Shown here: positions 53,317 through 61,800 of the stretch, piece after piece
Layout: each line of letters starts with the position of its first letter
Position numbering within the stretch: position 1 is the stretch's first letter
From: Spartobacteria bacterium
GTDB lineage: Bacteria; Verrucomicrobiota; Verrucomicrobiia; Chthoniobacterales; UBA10450
Assembly: GCA_003134785.1 (NCBI GenBank)
Contig: PLCN01000017.1
Coordinates: 124,001 to 188,000 of the forward strand
Length of the DNA stretch: 64,000 nucleotides
Direction of reading: 5' to 3'
Made by a program: the position numbers and the translations under genes
The notes under the pieces: generated by a model
What the model was told of the DNA's origin: nothing
The model's database searches: none
What the model saw: only the letters and a program-made list of their open reading frames with translations

Positions 53317-53775
53317 CTAGTTCTTCTTCGCCGCGTCGCGCAATTCGCGGATGCGATCGTGCGCGCTTTTCACGTCGGTGTATTGACGCGAAATGGTGTC
53401 GCGAATCGGCGAGGAAAGCTCCTTCTCCTCCATCGCTTTTTTGTATTCGCTTACGGCGGAATCTTCACCGCGCTCGCACTCGGCGAGAATGGCGCGGTCG
53501 TCCTGACTCGTGATCGCCGATTTCAAATTGATCCAGGCCCGATGTATCGCGCCGGCGGTGCTGCTGGTGTTTTCCGGATTGTTTTCGCCGAGGCTGATGG
53601 CTTCGTTTTGCTGTTCGCCCGCGAACTTCGAGCGCTGGAGCGAATACTCACTGAAAAGCGATTTCAACTGCGAATCCTTGACCGCCTCAGAAGCCTGGCG
53701 AAAGCCTTCCTGGCCGTCTTTCAGCGTTACGATCAACCCGTTGATCGTGGAGATAATTTCTTTTTGTTGACTCAT
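53317..53775 (-). CDS. DUF2383 (PA2169 family) four-helix-bundle protein
   Basis: 152 residues, predominantly helical and hydrophilic. The ferritin-like-bundle layout of the family is visible: IISTINGLIVTLKDGQEGFR, SEYSLQRSKFAGEQQNEAIS, SSTAGAIHRAWINLKSAITS, ECERGEDSAVSEYKKAMEE. Function unknown; family members are often stress-associated. Confidence 0.88.
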   Translation of the reverse strand: MSQQKEIISTINGLIVTLKDGQEGFRQASEAVKDSQLKSLFSEYSLQRSKFAGEQQNEAISLGENNPENTSSTAGAIHRAWINLKSAITSQDDRAILAECERGEDSAVSEYKKAMEEKELSSPIRDTISRQYTDVKSAHDRIRELRDAAKKN

Positions 53776-53815
53776 ATACTCTCAATACGCATGTCGCAGT
53801 CTATCGGATGTAACG

Positions 53816-53842
53816 CTGTAGCCGCGGCCCTGTGGGCCGCGC
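53816..53842. repeat. CTGTAGC-family hairpin (single)
   Basis: CTGTAGCC + GCGGCCC-TGT-GGGCCGC, upstream of the DUF2383 gene. The right-hand partner is missing. Confidence 0.78.
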
Positions 53843-53946
53843 GGTGGAAGACAACGATGCAATTTACAGTGGGAATGTCGCGGGGAAATAGGTGCGTTTT
53901 TCCCCGCAAAGTTTGCAGCAGGGCTGTTCGGCCTTAGGTTTATCCC

Positions 53947-54399
53947 ATGAACGACAAAGTGAAGGGTAAGGATCTAACGAAGGAAGCGCCACGCAGTCCA
54001 CGGACGCGGATTGGCGGCTACGCAATTTTGGCGCGGACGTACGATAAATGTTGCGCGCTCATCGCCGGGAACATCGGCGAATACCATTTCGATTGTCCGC
54101 TCGATAACATGCTTTTTGGATTCAAAGGCGTGAAGGGCGACGATTTCAAAGCGGAAGTGGAGAAAGGCGTGAGCGACCAAGAGATGGCGAAATGGCTCGA
54201 TACTCACGGCGACAAGAAAACGCCGGAGGAAGTGAAAGCGTGGAGCGATGAGGTCGAAGCGACGAACCCCTACAATAATCCGGAGAAGCGCGAGTGGTTT
54301 GAAGAGCAGGTCAAGCCGCATGGTCTTGATCCGGCGAAGACGACGCTCTTCGATTGGCTCGAGACTGACGACAAGGCGAGCTATCAAAAAGCTGCGTAA
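53947..54399 (+). CDS. DUF5069 domain-containing protein
   Basis: 150 residues, acidic, no signal peptide. The N-terminus (KDLTKEAPRSPRTRIGGYAI) and YDKCCALIAGNIGEYHFDCP are characteristic of DUF5069, a family largely found in Verrucomicrobia and relatives. No catalytic motif recognised. Convergent with the permease gene. Confidence 0.85.
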   Translation: MNDKVKGKDLTKEAPRSPRTRIGGYAILARTYDKCCALIAGNIGEYHFDCPLDNMLFGFKGVKGDDFKAEVEKGVSDQEMAKWLDTHGDKKTPEEVKAWSDEVEATNPYNNPEKREWFEEQVKPHGLDPAKTTLFDWLETDDKASYQKAA

Positions 54400-54500
54400 C
54401 AGCCTGCCGGGATTCGCTGAGAAACATTCCTCAAAGGCAAAGAGAACTCTGCGAGGGCGGGATCTTCTAGAGCCCTGTCAGCGGACTGCGAGCAAGCCGA

Positions 54501-56114
54501 TTAAGGCTTGATTATCGGCGGGACGATATCCTCCGTCGGACCTTCGTCGACGCCCTGTCTCAGCCGGCTGTGGCGGACGCTGTACAAAAAGTAAATAATC
54601 ATCCCGATCCCGAGCCAGAGAAAGAACCGGAGCCAGGTCAAAACGGGCAAACTGAGCATGAGAGCCATGCACATCAGGACACCCAGGATCGGCAGCAGTG
54701 GAACCATCGGCACGCGGAAAGGACGCCGGCGGCCTGGATCTGTGCGGCGAAGAATAATAACGCCGATGCAAACGAGAGAGAAGGCAAAGAGCGTGCCGAT
54801 ATTCGTTAGGTCGGCGAGCGAACCGATATCCGTTAGCATCGCGACGCCCCCAACCACCACGCCGGTCCAGATTGTGGTGATATACGGCGTGCGGAAACGA
54901 GAATGCAGTCGCGCGAAATATTGCGGCAGCAATCCGTCCCGCGCCATCGCCATGAAAATGCGCGGCTGGCCGAGTTGGAATACGAGCAGAACGGAGGTCA
55001 TTCCCGCGAGTGCGCCCGCACTGACCAAGGCCTGCGCCCACGGCTTCGAAGCGAAAGCTGTGGCCACTGCGGCCGAGTCGCCGAGATAAGTGGTGTACTT
55101 CAGAATTCCCGTGAGAACGCCCGACATCAACACGTAAAGCAGCGTGCAGATGATGAGGCTCGCGATCATTCCGATCGGCATGTCCCGCTGTGGATTTTTT
55201 GTCTCTTCGGCGGTGGTCGAAACCGCATCGAACCCGATGAAGGCGAAGAAGACGATGGCGGCGCCACTCATTACCCCCGCGAAACCAGTGGGCATAAAAG
55301 GATGCCAGTTAGTCGGATGGACCATGAACGCCCCGAAAGAGATAAAGAAGACCACGACCGCGACCTTGATGATCACGATGATGGTATTCGTCCGGGCGCT
55401 TTCGCGGATGCCGTAAATCAAAAGAACGGTCACGGCGGCAACGATGAGGAACGCCGGAATGTTCAGGGCAAAAGAATGACCCGCTATGCTGGGTAATGTT
55501 GTAGAGGAAAAATCCTGGAGCGCTTCACCTCCTTTGGCCAAAACGTCTTTGGCAGTTTTCGTGTCCGTAATGGCCCACAACGGAAATTTGAGCCCGAATA
55601 AACTGCCACAGAGCTTCACGAAATAACCCGACCACCCGACCGCGACCGCCATGTTCCCCACCGCATATTCGAGGATCAAATCCCATCCGATGATCCAGGC
55701 GACGATCTCACCCAAGGTGGCGTAAGAGTAAGTGTAGGCGGAACCCGAAACCGGAATCATGGACGCCAGTTCGGCATAACAAAGCGCCGCAAAACCGCAC
55801 GCAATCGCCGCCACGACAAAAGAAAAAACGACCGCGGGGCCCGCGCCGGGACGGCCAAGCAGGAGATCGGAATGCGTCATCCAGGATTGGATGAAGTTGA
55901 GTACCGGCGTGCCGAGTTTGCTTGTGACAGCTTCGATTCGCTCCCCCGCCGCCGCGGTTCCAGTCAGCGCGAAAATGCCAGTGCCGATGATGGCGCCTAT
56001 TCCGAGAGCGGTGAGATCGAGCGCGGAAAGAGATCGCTTCATCAGCCGATCCGGATGTTCCGATTCGCTAATCAACAGCTCAGGGCTTTTCGTTTTAAAA
56101 AGTTGCGAAGCCAC
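54501..56114 (-). CDS. APC-superfamily amino acid permease
   Basis: 537 residues. A GTG start at 56112-56114 is chosen because AAGGAG lies 5 bp upstream. About 12-14 transmembrane segments. Signature first helix ALDLTALGIGAIIGTGIFAL, then AALCYAELASMIPVSGSAYT and VFFAFIGFDAVSTTAEETKN. These are typical of the cationic amino acid transporter (CAT/YfnA) branch. Inner-membrane importer or exchanger; substrate probably an amino acid. Confidence 0.93.
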   Translation of the reverse strand: MASQLFKTKSPELLISESEHPDRLMKRSLSALDLTALGIGAIIGTGIFALTGTAAAGERIEAVTSKLGTPVLNFIQSWMTHSDLLLGRPGAGPAVVFSFVVAAIACGFAALCYAELASMIPVSGSAYTYSYATLGEIVAWIIGWDLILEYAVGNMAVAVGWSGYFVKLCGSLFGLKFPLWAITDTKTAKDVLAKGGEALQDFSSTTLPSIAGHSFALNIPAFLIVAAVTVLLIYGIRESARTNTIIVIIKVAVVVFFISFGAFMVHPTNWHPFMPTGFAGVMSGAAIVFFAFIGFDAVSTTAEETKNPQRDMPIGMIASLIICTLLYVLMSGVLTGILKYTTYLGDSAAVATAFASKPWAQALVSAGALAGMTSVLLVFQLGQPRIFMAMARDGLLPQYFARLHSRFRTPYITTIWTGVVVGGVAMLTDIGSLADLTNIGTLFAFSLVCIGVIILRRTDPGRRRPFRVPMVPLLPILGVLMCMALMLSLPVLTWLRFFLWLGIGMIIYFLYSVRHSRLRQGVDEGPTEDIVPPIIKP

Positions 56115-56185
56115 TCTGTCTCCTTGGTTAACGGTTGCGGGGTGAATCGTGTCATCGCGACGCGAGGAGGGTCAACCCTAAGTTT

Positions 56186-56265
56186 CTGTAGCCGCGCGTT
56201 GCAACGCAAAAGAGGAGTGGGATTGTTCCCGCGCACGTTCACTTCGCACAGCGAAGCGGCTACAG
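56186..56265. repeat. CTGTAGC-family twin-hairpin unit
   Basis: Left half CTGTAGCC + GCGCGTTGCAACGC. Right half CTTCGC-ACA-GCGAAG + CGGCTACAG. Lies between the permease start and the small membrane gene. Confidence 0.8.
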
Positions 56266-56298
56266 CGGAACTGGCGCGAAATTAGCTTGAAAAACACC

Positions 56299-56511
56299 AT
56301 GCCTGTCTTCAGCGGCGCGAATCTTATTGGTGGATTGATCTTCGGATCGATCGGGTTCGTTGCTTTCATTTACGGAAAACGGATGCACCTCTGGAAACCG
56401 ATGTTTCTTGGTCTCGCCCTGATGGCGTATCCCTATTTCATTGAGAACGACATCGCGCTTTTCGCGATCGGAGCTGTGGGCACGGCGGCGCTTTTTCTTT
56501 TTCGCGATTAG
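56299..56511 (+). CDS. Small two-helix membrane protein
   Basis: 70 residues from the ATG at 56299; a TTG at 56287 would add four. Two or three hydrophobic segments (LIGGLIFGSIGFVAFIYG; MFLGLALMAYPYFIENDIAL; FAIGAVGTAALFLF). A charged hairpin (KRMHLWKP) joins the first two. The pattern is that of a widespread small membrane family, function unknown. Twin-hairpin repeats flank it on both sides. Confidence 0.72.
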   Translation: MPVFSGANLIGGLIFGSIGFVAFIYGKRMHLWKPMFLGLALMAYPYFIENDIALFAIGAVGTAALFLFRD

Positions 56512-56526
56512 CATCTCTTCGCTCTT

Positions 56527-56599
56527 CTGTAGCGGCGGTCTATGAGCGCCGAAAGGATTCACGACAGACGATGACGGCGGTCATAGACCGCCGCTACAG
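56527..56599. repeat. CTGTAGC-family twin-hairpin unit
   Basis: Left half CTGTAGC + GGCGGTC-TAT-GAGCGCC (one mismatch). Right half GGCGGTC-ATA-GACCGCC + GCTACAG. It starts 16 bp past the stop of the small membrane gene. Confidence 0.83.
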
Positions 56600-56651
56600 G
56601 AAAGCAAACCGTGCGATGCGACCTGGCCGGCAGAGATCACGCGACAACTCA

Positions 56652-56677
56652 CGCCGCCCACAGGGCGGCGGCTACAG
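56652..56677. repeat. CTGTAGC-family hairpin (single)
   Basis: GCCGCCC-ACA-GGGCGGC + GGCTACAG, 60 bp upstream of the YebC gene and directly after the preceding unit. Confidence 0.8.
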
Positions 56678-56736
56678 AAACGCCAGACGCTGCGTGCCGA
56701 CTTGCTGAGCTGCCGTCCGCCTGATACATCGGCGAG

Positions 56737-57471
56737 ATGGGTCGCCAATGGCTTCATGCCAAACGAGAAGTCGCCGGGCTGAAAAAAGGCCAGCTCGTCG
56801 GAAAGCTCGTGAAGGAAATCATGGTCGCCTCGAAGCTCGGCGGCGCTGAGCCCGCCGCGAATCCCCGGCTCGCGGCCGTCGTGGACAAGGCGCGCAGAGC
56901 CAGCGTCACGCGCGATGTGATCGAACGCGCGATCAAAAAAGGCGCGGGCATCGGCGACGACAAACTTGTGATGGAGCACGTCGTTTTCGAAGGATACGCG
57001 CCGCACAAAGTACCCATCATCGTCGAGATCCTGACCGACAATAACAACCGCACGGCGCCGGAGATTCGCGTGCTCTTCAAGAAAGGCGGCCAGCTCGGCG
57101 CTCCCGGCAGCAACAAATTTCTCTTCGACCACGTCGGCCTGGTCGAAGCGCATCATCCGGACGCGGCTGCGGATATCGAAGCGGCAGCGATCGAAGCCGG
57201 CGCGCAGAATGTCGAGCCGCTTTCGCAGGCAGAGAACGATGACATTCCCGAGGGAACCAGCGGGGCACGCTTCATCACAGAACGCAGCGACTTGCACGCG
57301 GTTTCACAATGGCTGACGGGAAATGGATGGACCGTGGTCACCAGTGAGTTGGGTTATCTCGCGAAAAACTTTCCGGAACTGACCGACGAAGAACGAGCGC
57401 GCACCGGCGAATTTCTCCAGACCCTTGAAGATCATGATGACATGCATCGTGTTTGGGCCGCGATAAAATGA
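56737..57471 (+). CDS. YebC/PmpR family regulator (TACO1-like)
   Basis: 244 residues. Family signature: ASKLGGAEPAANPRLAAVVD, RASVTRDVIERAIKKGAG, VFEGYAPHKVPIIVEILTDN, NRTAPEIRVLFKKGGQLG. The start is unusual (MGRQWLHAKREVAGLKKGQL rather than the common MAGHSKWANIKHRK), which marks a known sub-branch. Members act as transcription regulators and, more recently, as translation factors relieving stalls at proline stretches. Confidence 0.93.
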   Translation: MGRQWLHAKREVAGLKKGQLVGKLVKEIMVASKLGGAEPAANPRLAAVVDKARRASVTRDVIERAIKKGAGIGDDKLVMEHVVFEGYAPHKVPIIVEILTDNNNRTAPEIRVLFKKGGQLGAPGSNKFLFDHVGLVEAHHPDAAADIEAAAIEAGAQNVEPLSQAENDDIPEGTSGARFITERSDLHAVSQWLTGNGWTVVTSELGYLAKNFPELTDEERARTGEFLQTLEDHDDMHRVWAAIK

Positions 57472-57495
57472 GGCTGAATTTAGGAGCCGATCTCC

Positions 57496-58779
57496 ATGTC
57501 GGATGAAACCTCGCACGCCATCGTAGGCGATTCCGTTGCTTCCGCACTGGACGAGCGCCGTCAACGCAAGCGGCGCTTTTGGAGAAGGAAACCGAAGAAG
57601 GAACCGGAGCCGCTCACGCACTGCGAGAATTGCGGCACGGAGTTGCGCGGGCACTACTGCTCGAATTGCGGGCAAGCCGCGGTCAATTATCACCGCTCCT
57701 TTCGCTACGTCATTATCGACGTCCTCGACTCATTCCTGAATTGGGATTCGAAATTCATCAGAAGCATCGGGCTCCTTCTCTGGCGCCCTGGCTGGTTGAC
57801 GAACCAATTTCTGGATGGACGCCGGGTGCGTTTCCTTCATCCATTGCGTCTCTATCTGCTCGTCAGTATCGTGTTTTTTTTGTGCGCGAGGCTCGTCCCG
57901 GTGAGTGATACGCACACCACGAAAGCGGAGGACCTTCCGCCGGAGGCGCGCGCGCATTTCGAGAAAAAGATGGCCGAGTTACGGGCCAGAAAGCACGCAC
58001 TGCCACTCGTCGAACCCGCCGGCAAGGACAAGACGCCCAACATCCCGCAGCCAACTGCTACTCCCGGCGAAATCAGCGCCGTGGTCGAAGCGAAAGAGGC
58101 GCACCTTCCGCCCACGACTCCTGCTCCCGTCAAGACCGAGACTGCAGTCGACACGGAAAATCCTAACTCTCCGTCGGCGAGCGCTACTCCTTCGGAAGCG
58201 CAGACGGTGATGGATGAAGTGATGAGCGAGGTGGAAGCCGAGAAAAAGAAAGAGTCCGGACCTAACGTCACTTTCGGCCACGACAAACATGCGCCGAAAA
58301 CTCCGTTCGAAGCCTGGCTGGAGCAACGAATTAAAGATCGGATCGGAGAGGACGGGACCAAGGCAAAGCTTTTTGTCGAAACGCTCCGGAGCAATCTCTC
58401 CACCATGATGCTTTTCTGTATTCCCCTCTTCGCTTTCGTCCTGAAGATTCTCTACCTGCGTCAGAAACGCTTTTACATCGAGCACCTGGTTTACGCGCTG
58501 AACATCCATGCCTTCTTTTACATCGCGGTCATCGTGGTCGTATTGATTTCCATCGGCTTGAACCGATGGATCCCCGGAACGCTCCAAGTTCTATCGACCC
58601 TGTTTCTCTCTCTGCTGGTCTTCGTGCAGATCTTCATCTCGATCCGCCGCGTTTACCGTCAGGGCTGGTTTACGACGGCGTTCAAGTTCGCCTTCGGCGG
58701 GTTCATCTACTTGATCGTGCTGGTCTTCGCGGTCGCCGCCACCGCCTTCGTTACGATAGTGCTGCCCGATTGGCTGTAG
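57496..58779 (+). CDS. DUF3667 membrane protein with N-terminal zinc ribbon
   Basis: 427 residues. A basic N-terminus, then a four-Cys zinc ribbon CENCGTELRGHYCSNCG (residues 36-52). The DUF3667 region follows (FLNWDSKFIRSIGLLLWRPG; RVRFLHPLRLYLLVSIVFFL). A soluble Ala/Pro/Glu-rich stretch covers about residues 140-290. Four C-terminal transmembrane segments end the protein (MLFCIPLFAFVLKILYL; AFFYIAVIVVVLISIGL). The last codons read GATTGGCTGTAG, so the TAG stop is inside a CTGTAGC repeat. Function unknown. Confidence 0.85.
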   Translation: MSDETSHAIVGDSVASALDERRQRKRRFWRRKPKKEPEPLTHCENCGTELRGHYCSNCGQAAVNYHRSFRYVIIDVLDSFLNWDSKFIRSIGLLLWRPGWLTNQFLDGRRVRFLHPLRLYLLVSIVFFLCARLVPVSDTHTTKAEDLPPEARAHFEKKMAELRARKHALPLVEPAGKDKTPNIPQPTATPGEISAVVEAKEAHLPPTTPAPVKTETAVDTENPNSPSASATPSEAQTVMDEVMSEVEAEKKKESGPNVTFGHDKHAPKTPFEAWLEQRIKDRIGEDGTKAKLFVETLRSNLSTMMLFCIPLFAFVLKILYLRQKRFYIEHLVYALNIHAFFYIAVIVVVLISIGLNRWIPGTLQVLSTLFLSLLVFVQIFISIRRVYRQGWFTTAFKFAFGGFIYLIVLVFAVAATAFVTIVLPDWL

Positions 58780-58858
58780 CCGCTTCGCTGTGCGAAGAGA
58801 AATTTGCCCTGCGTTAAACAGATTACTCACGGCGCTGCCCGCAGGGCAGCGGCTACAG
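58774..58858. repeat. CTGTAGC-family twin-hairpin unit supplying two stop codons
   Basis: Left half CTGTAGCC + CTTCGC-TGT-GCGAAG (58774-58796). Right half GCTGCCC-GCA-GGGCAGC + GGCTACAG (58834-58858). TAG at 58777-58779 ends the DUF3667 gene. CTA at 58853-58855 is the TAG stop of alaS on the other strand. The repeat is the entire spacer. Confidence 0.9.
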
Positions 58859-61800
58859 GAGAAGCTCACGCACCCGCGTCAGAGCCTCGCCAATCTTCGC
58901 CGCGTCTTTTCCAGCGCCCTGCGCACCCTCCGGCCGCCCGCCGCCTTTGCCGCCCACGATCGGCGCGACTTCCTGGATCAATTTGTTGGCCTGAATTCTG
59001 GATGTGAGATCTTTCGGCACCGATGCAATCAACGCGACGCGTCCCTCGGTTACTCCCGCTAGAAAGATCGGACCGTTGAACTTCGTCTTGAGCGCGTCCA
59101 CAATCGCTTGCAGCAGTTTGGAGTCGGCATTCGGCACCTCCGCCACACAAGATTTTTCTCCCGCGTGCGCCGTCGCAAATTCGTTCGCGATTATCGCCGC
59201 GCGACTCCGCAACTCAGTTTCGGAGGCCTTGGCATGTTGTTTCTCCCATTCGTGAACTTCGGCCTCGAGCTTTTCCAGGTGCGCCGAACGCGCATCAATT
59301 TGCTCCAGCATCGCCTTTGTCTCCGCGGCGGCTTCGAATGCGGGCAAGGCCGCGACTCCATCTTTCTTTCGTGCCAGCGCTTCAAACTTCTCCTGTTGCT
59401 TCGCAGCCTCCTGCTTCGCCCAATCGCGGGCCGCCTCGCCCGCAACCGCTTCGATCCGCCGAATCCCAGCGGCGATCGCTTCTTCTCGGACGATGCGAAA
59501 TGATCCGATGTCGCCCGTCGCGCGCACGTGGGTCCCGCCGCAAAGCTCCATCGAATAACCGTTCAGCTGCTCGGGCTCGCCACCGATCTGCACCACGCGA
59601 ACCATGTCGCCATACTTATCACCGAAAAATTGTTGGATATCCGACCGCTTCTTCGCTTCGGCGTACGGAATCTCCGTCCAGGAAACCGGCTCCTGCTGCG
59701 CGATCTTTTCGTTCACCACTTTTTCGACATCTCTTCGCTGTTGCGACGAGAGCGCCGCGCTCGAAAAATCGAACGTCAACTTGTCCGGCCCGACATAACT
59801 CCCCTTCTGCACCGCGTCGCGCGACACGATTTCGTGCAGTGCCCAGTGCAGGAGGTGCGTGACTGTATGATGCCGCTCAATCGCACGGCGGCGAATTTCC
59901 TCGACGTGCAACTGAGCGACCCAAATCGCAGGCTTGGATTTCGGCACAACAACAGGTTCTCCAGTGGTGAGCCAAAAACTGCTCATGCGTTTCGTAACGC
60001 CCAAAATTCGAATCGCCTGTCCTTCTAGTAAGAGAGTTCCCGTGTCACTAACCTGACCTCCCATCTCCGCATAAAGCGGCGAACGGTCGACTTGCACGTA
60101 GTCGCCTCCATGATCGCCCTTGATAATTGCAGTGATTGTCGTTTCCGAGGAATCCAGCTCATATCCGACGAACTCCGTTTCAACGTTAGATTTGGCCTCA
60201 GCAGGAGCCGAAATAACTTCTCTTTTCTGAGCGGCACGGGCGCGAGATCGTTGCTCGTCCATTAGCTTCTCGAAGCCCGCCATATCGACAGTCAGTCCAC
60301 GCTCACGAGCCATCAGCTCGGTCAGATCAGGCGGGAAACCGTAGGTGTCGTATAGCTCAAATACTTCCTTGGCGTTGAGCATCGGAAGGGTCCCGAAAAG
60401 CTTATCGAAGATTGCTGTATTGGAGTTCTGAACCGACAACTCGACCGGTCTCGATCCTGGCGCCTTGCCCACCTCAGCCATCGATTTATGTAATCGCACG
60501 ACGATGTGCGGCTGCGGACTTGTAATCTCCGCTTGTCGGACGACGGCCGTCAGAGCAAATCGATCAAAAACCTCGATACCGGTATCCAGCGTCTTAGTAA
60601 ACGCATCTTCCTCGCGCTTGATTGTTTCTTTGATGCGCAACTGGTTTGCGAGGACCTCAGAAAAGACCTCGCCCATCGTTTTCGCGACAACATCGACAAG
60701 GTTGAAGAAGAATGGCTCGTGAAATTCAAGCGTGCGCCCGTAACGAACGGCACGCCGCAATATCCGACGCAACACATAGCCGCGACCTTCGTTGCTCGGC
60801 TGGATTCCGTCGGCAATCGCGAAGCTCAGAGTGCGGATGTGATCGGCGATGACACGAAAAGCGATGTCGACGTTTTGTTGTACTAAATACGATGCCCAAA
60901 CTTTTTCTCGAACGTCCTCCGCGATCTCCGCGATTCTTTCGTGAGAGACACCAAACTTATCGGCAATAGAGGACCAGGTCCGCGGCGAGCTACCATCGAG
61001 TCCCAACCGGGAGAAGAAGACCTTGTGCTCGCGGTCGTCTAATTGATCAAGATGGTCTGCAAGGACAGTCTTAGGGAGGTTCAAGAAGTCTTCAAGCCGC
61101 GCTGGAGCCTTCATAGGTAACGTCGCGCAGTACCTCTTGCCGCTGAGCTTCTCGATCTCGTCGAAGATCGGTCGAAAAATATCCGTCTCGTAGTTTGAGA
61201 TGGGACGCGAGAAATCGGTGAAGTTCTTCGTGCCCTGAATCATCGCGGTGATGCGCTCGAAACCCATTCCGGTATCGACGTGGCGCTGAGGCAGCGGCGA
61301 GAACGTGCCATCCGCATCGGCATTGAACTGGATGAAAACCAAATTCCAAATCTCGATGCAGCGCGGATCGCCGGCATTCACCAGCGATCCCTTCGTGTCG
61401 CCGGCCGGCGTGAGATCGATGTGCAACTCCGAACACGGACCGCACGGACCGGTATCGCCCATCATCCAAAAGTTGTCCCTCTTGTTGCCGTTGACGATGT
61501 GCACGGCGGGATCGAGCCCGGTTTTCTGAAACAAGCGCGCCCAATGATCGTGCGCTTCCTGATCGAATTCGCTCGGCTCGTTCGGCCCGGGTTTGTAAAC
61601 CGTCGCGTAAACCCGCGACGCCGGGAGCTTCCAGCGTTCGATCACCAATTCCCACGCCCACTCGATCGCTTCCTTCTTGAAGTAATCGCCGAAGCTCCAG
61701 TTGCCGAGCATCTCGAAGAACGTGTGGTGATACGTATCGAGTCCAACGTCGTCGAGATCGTTATGCTTCCCGCCGGCACGGATGCACTTCTGCGTGTCGG

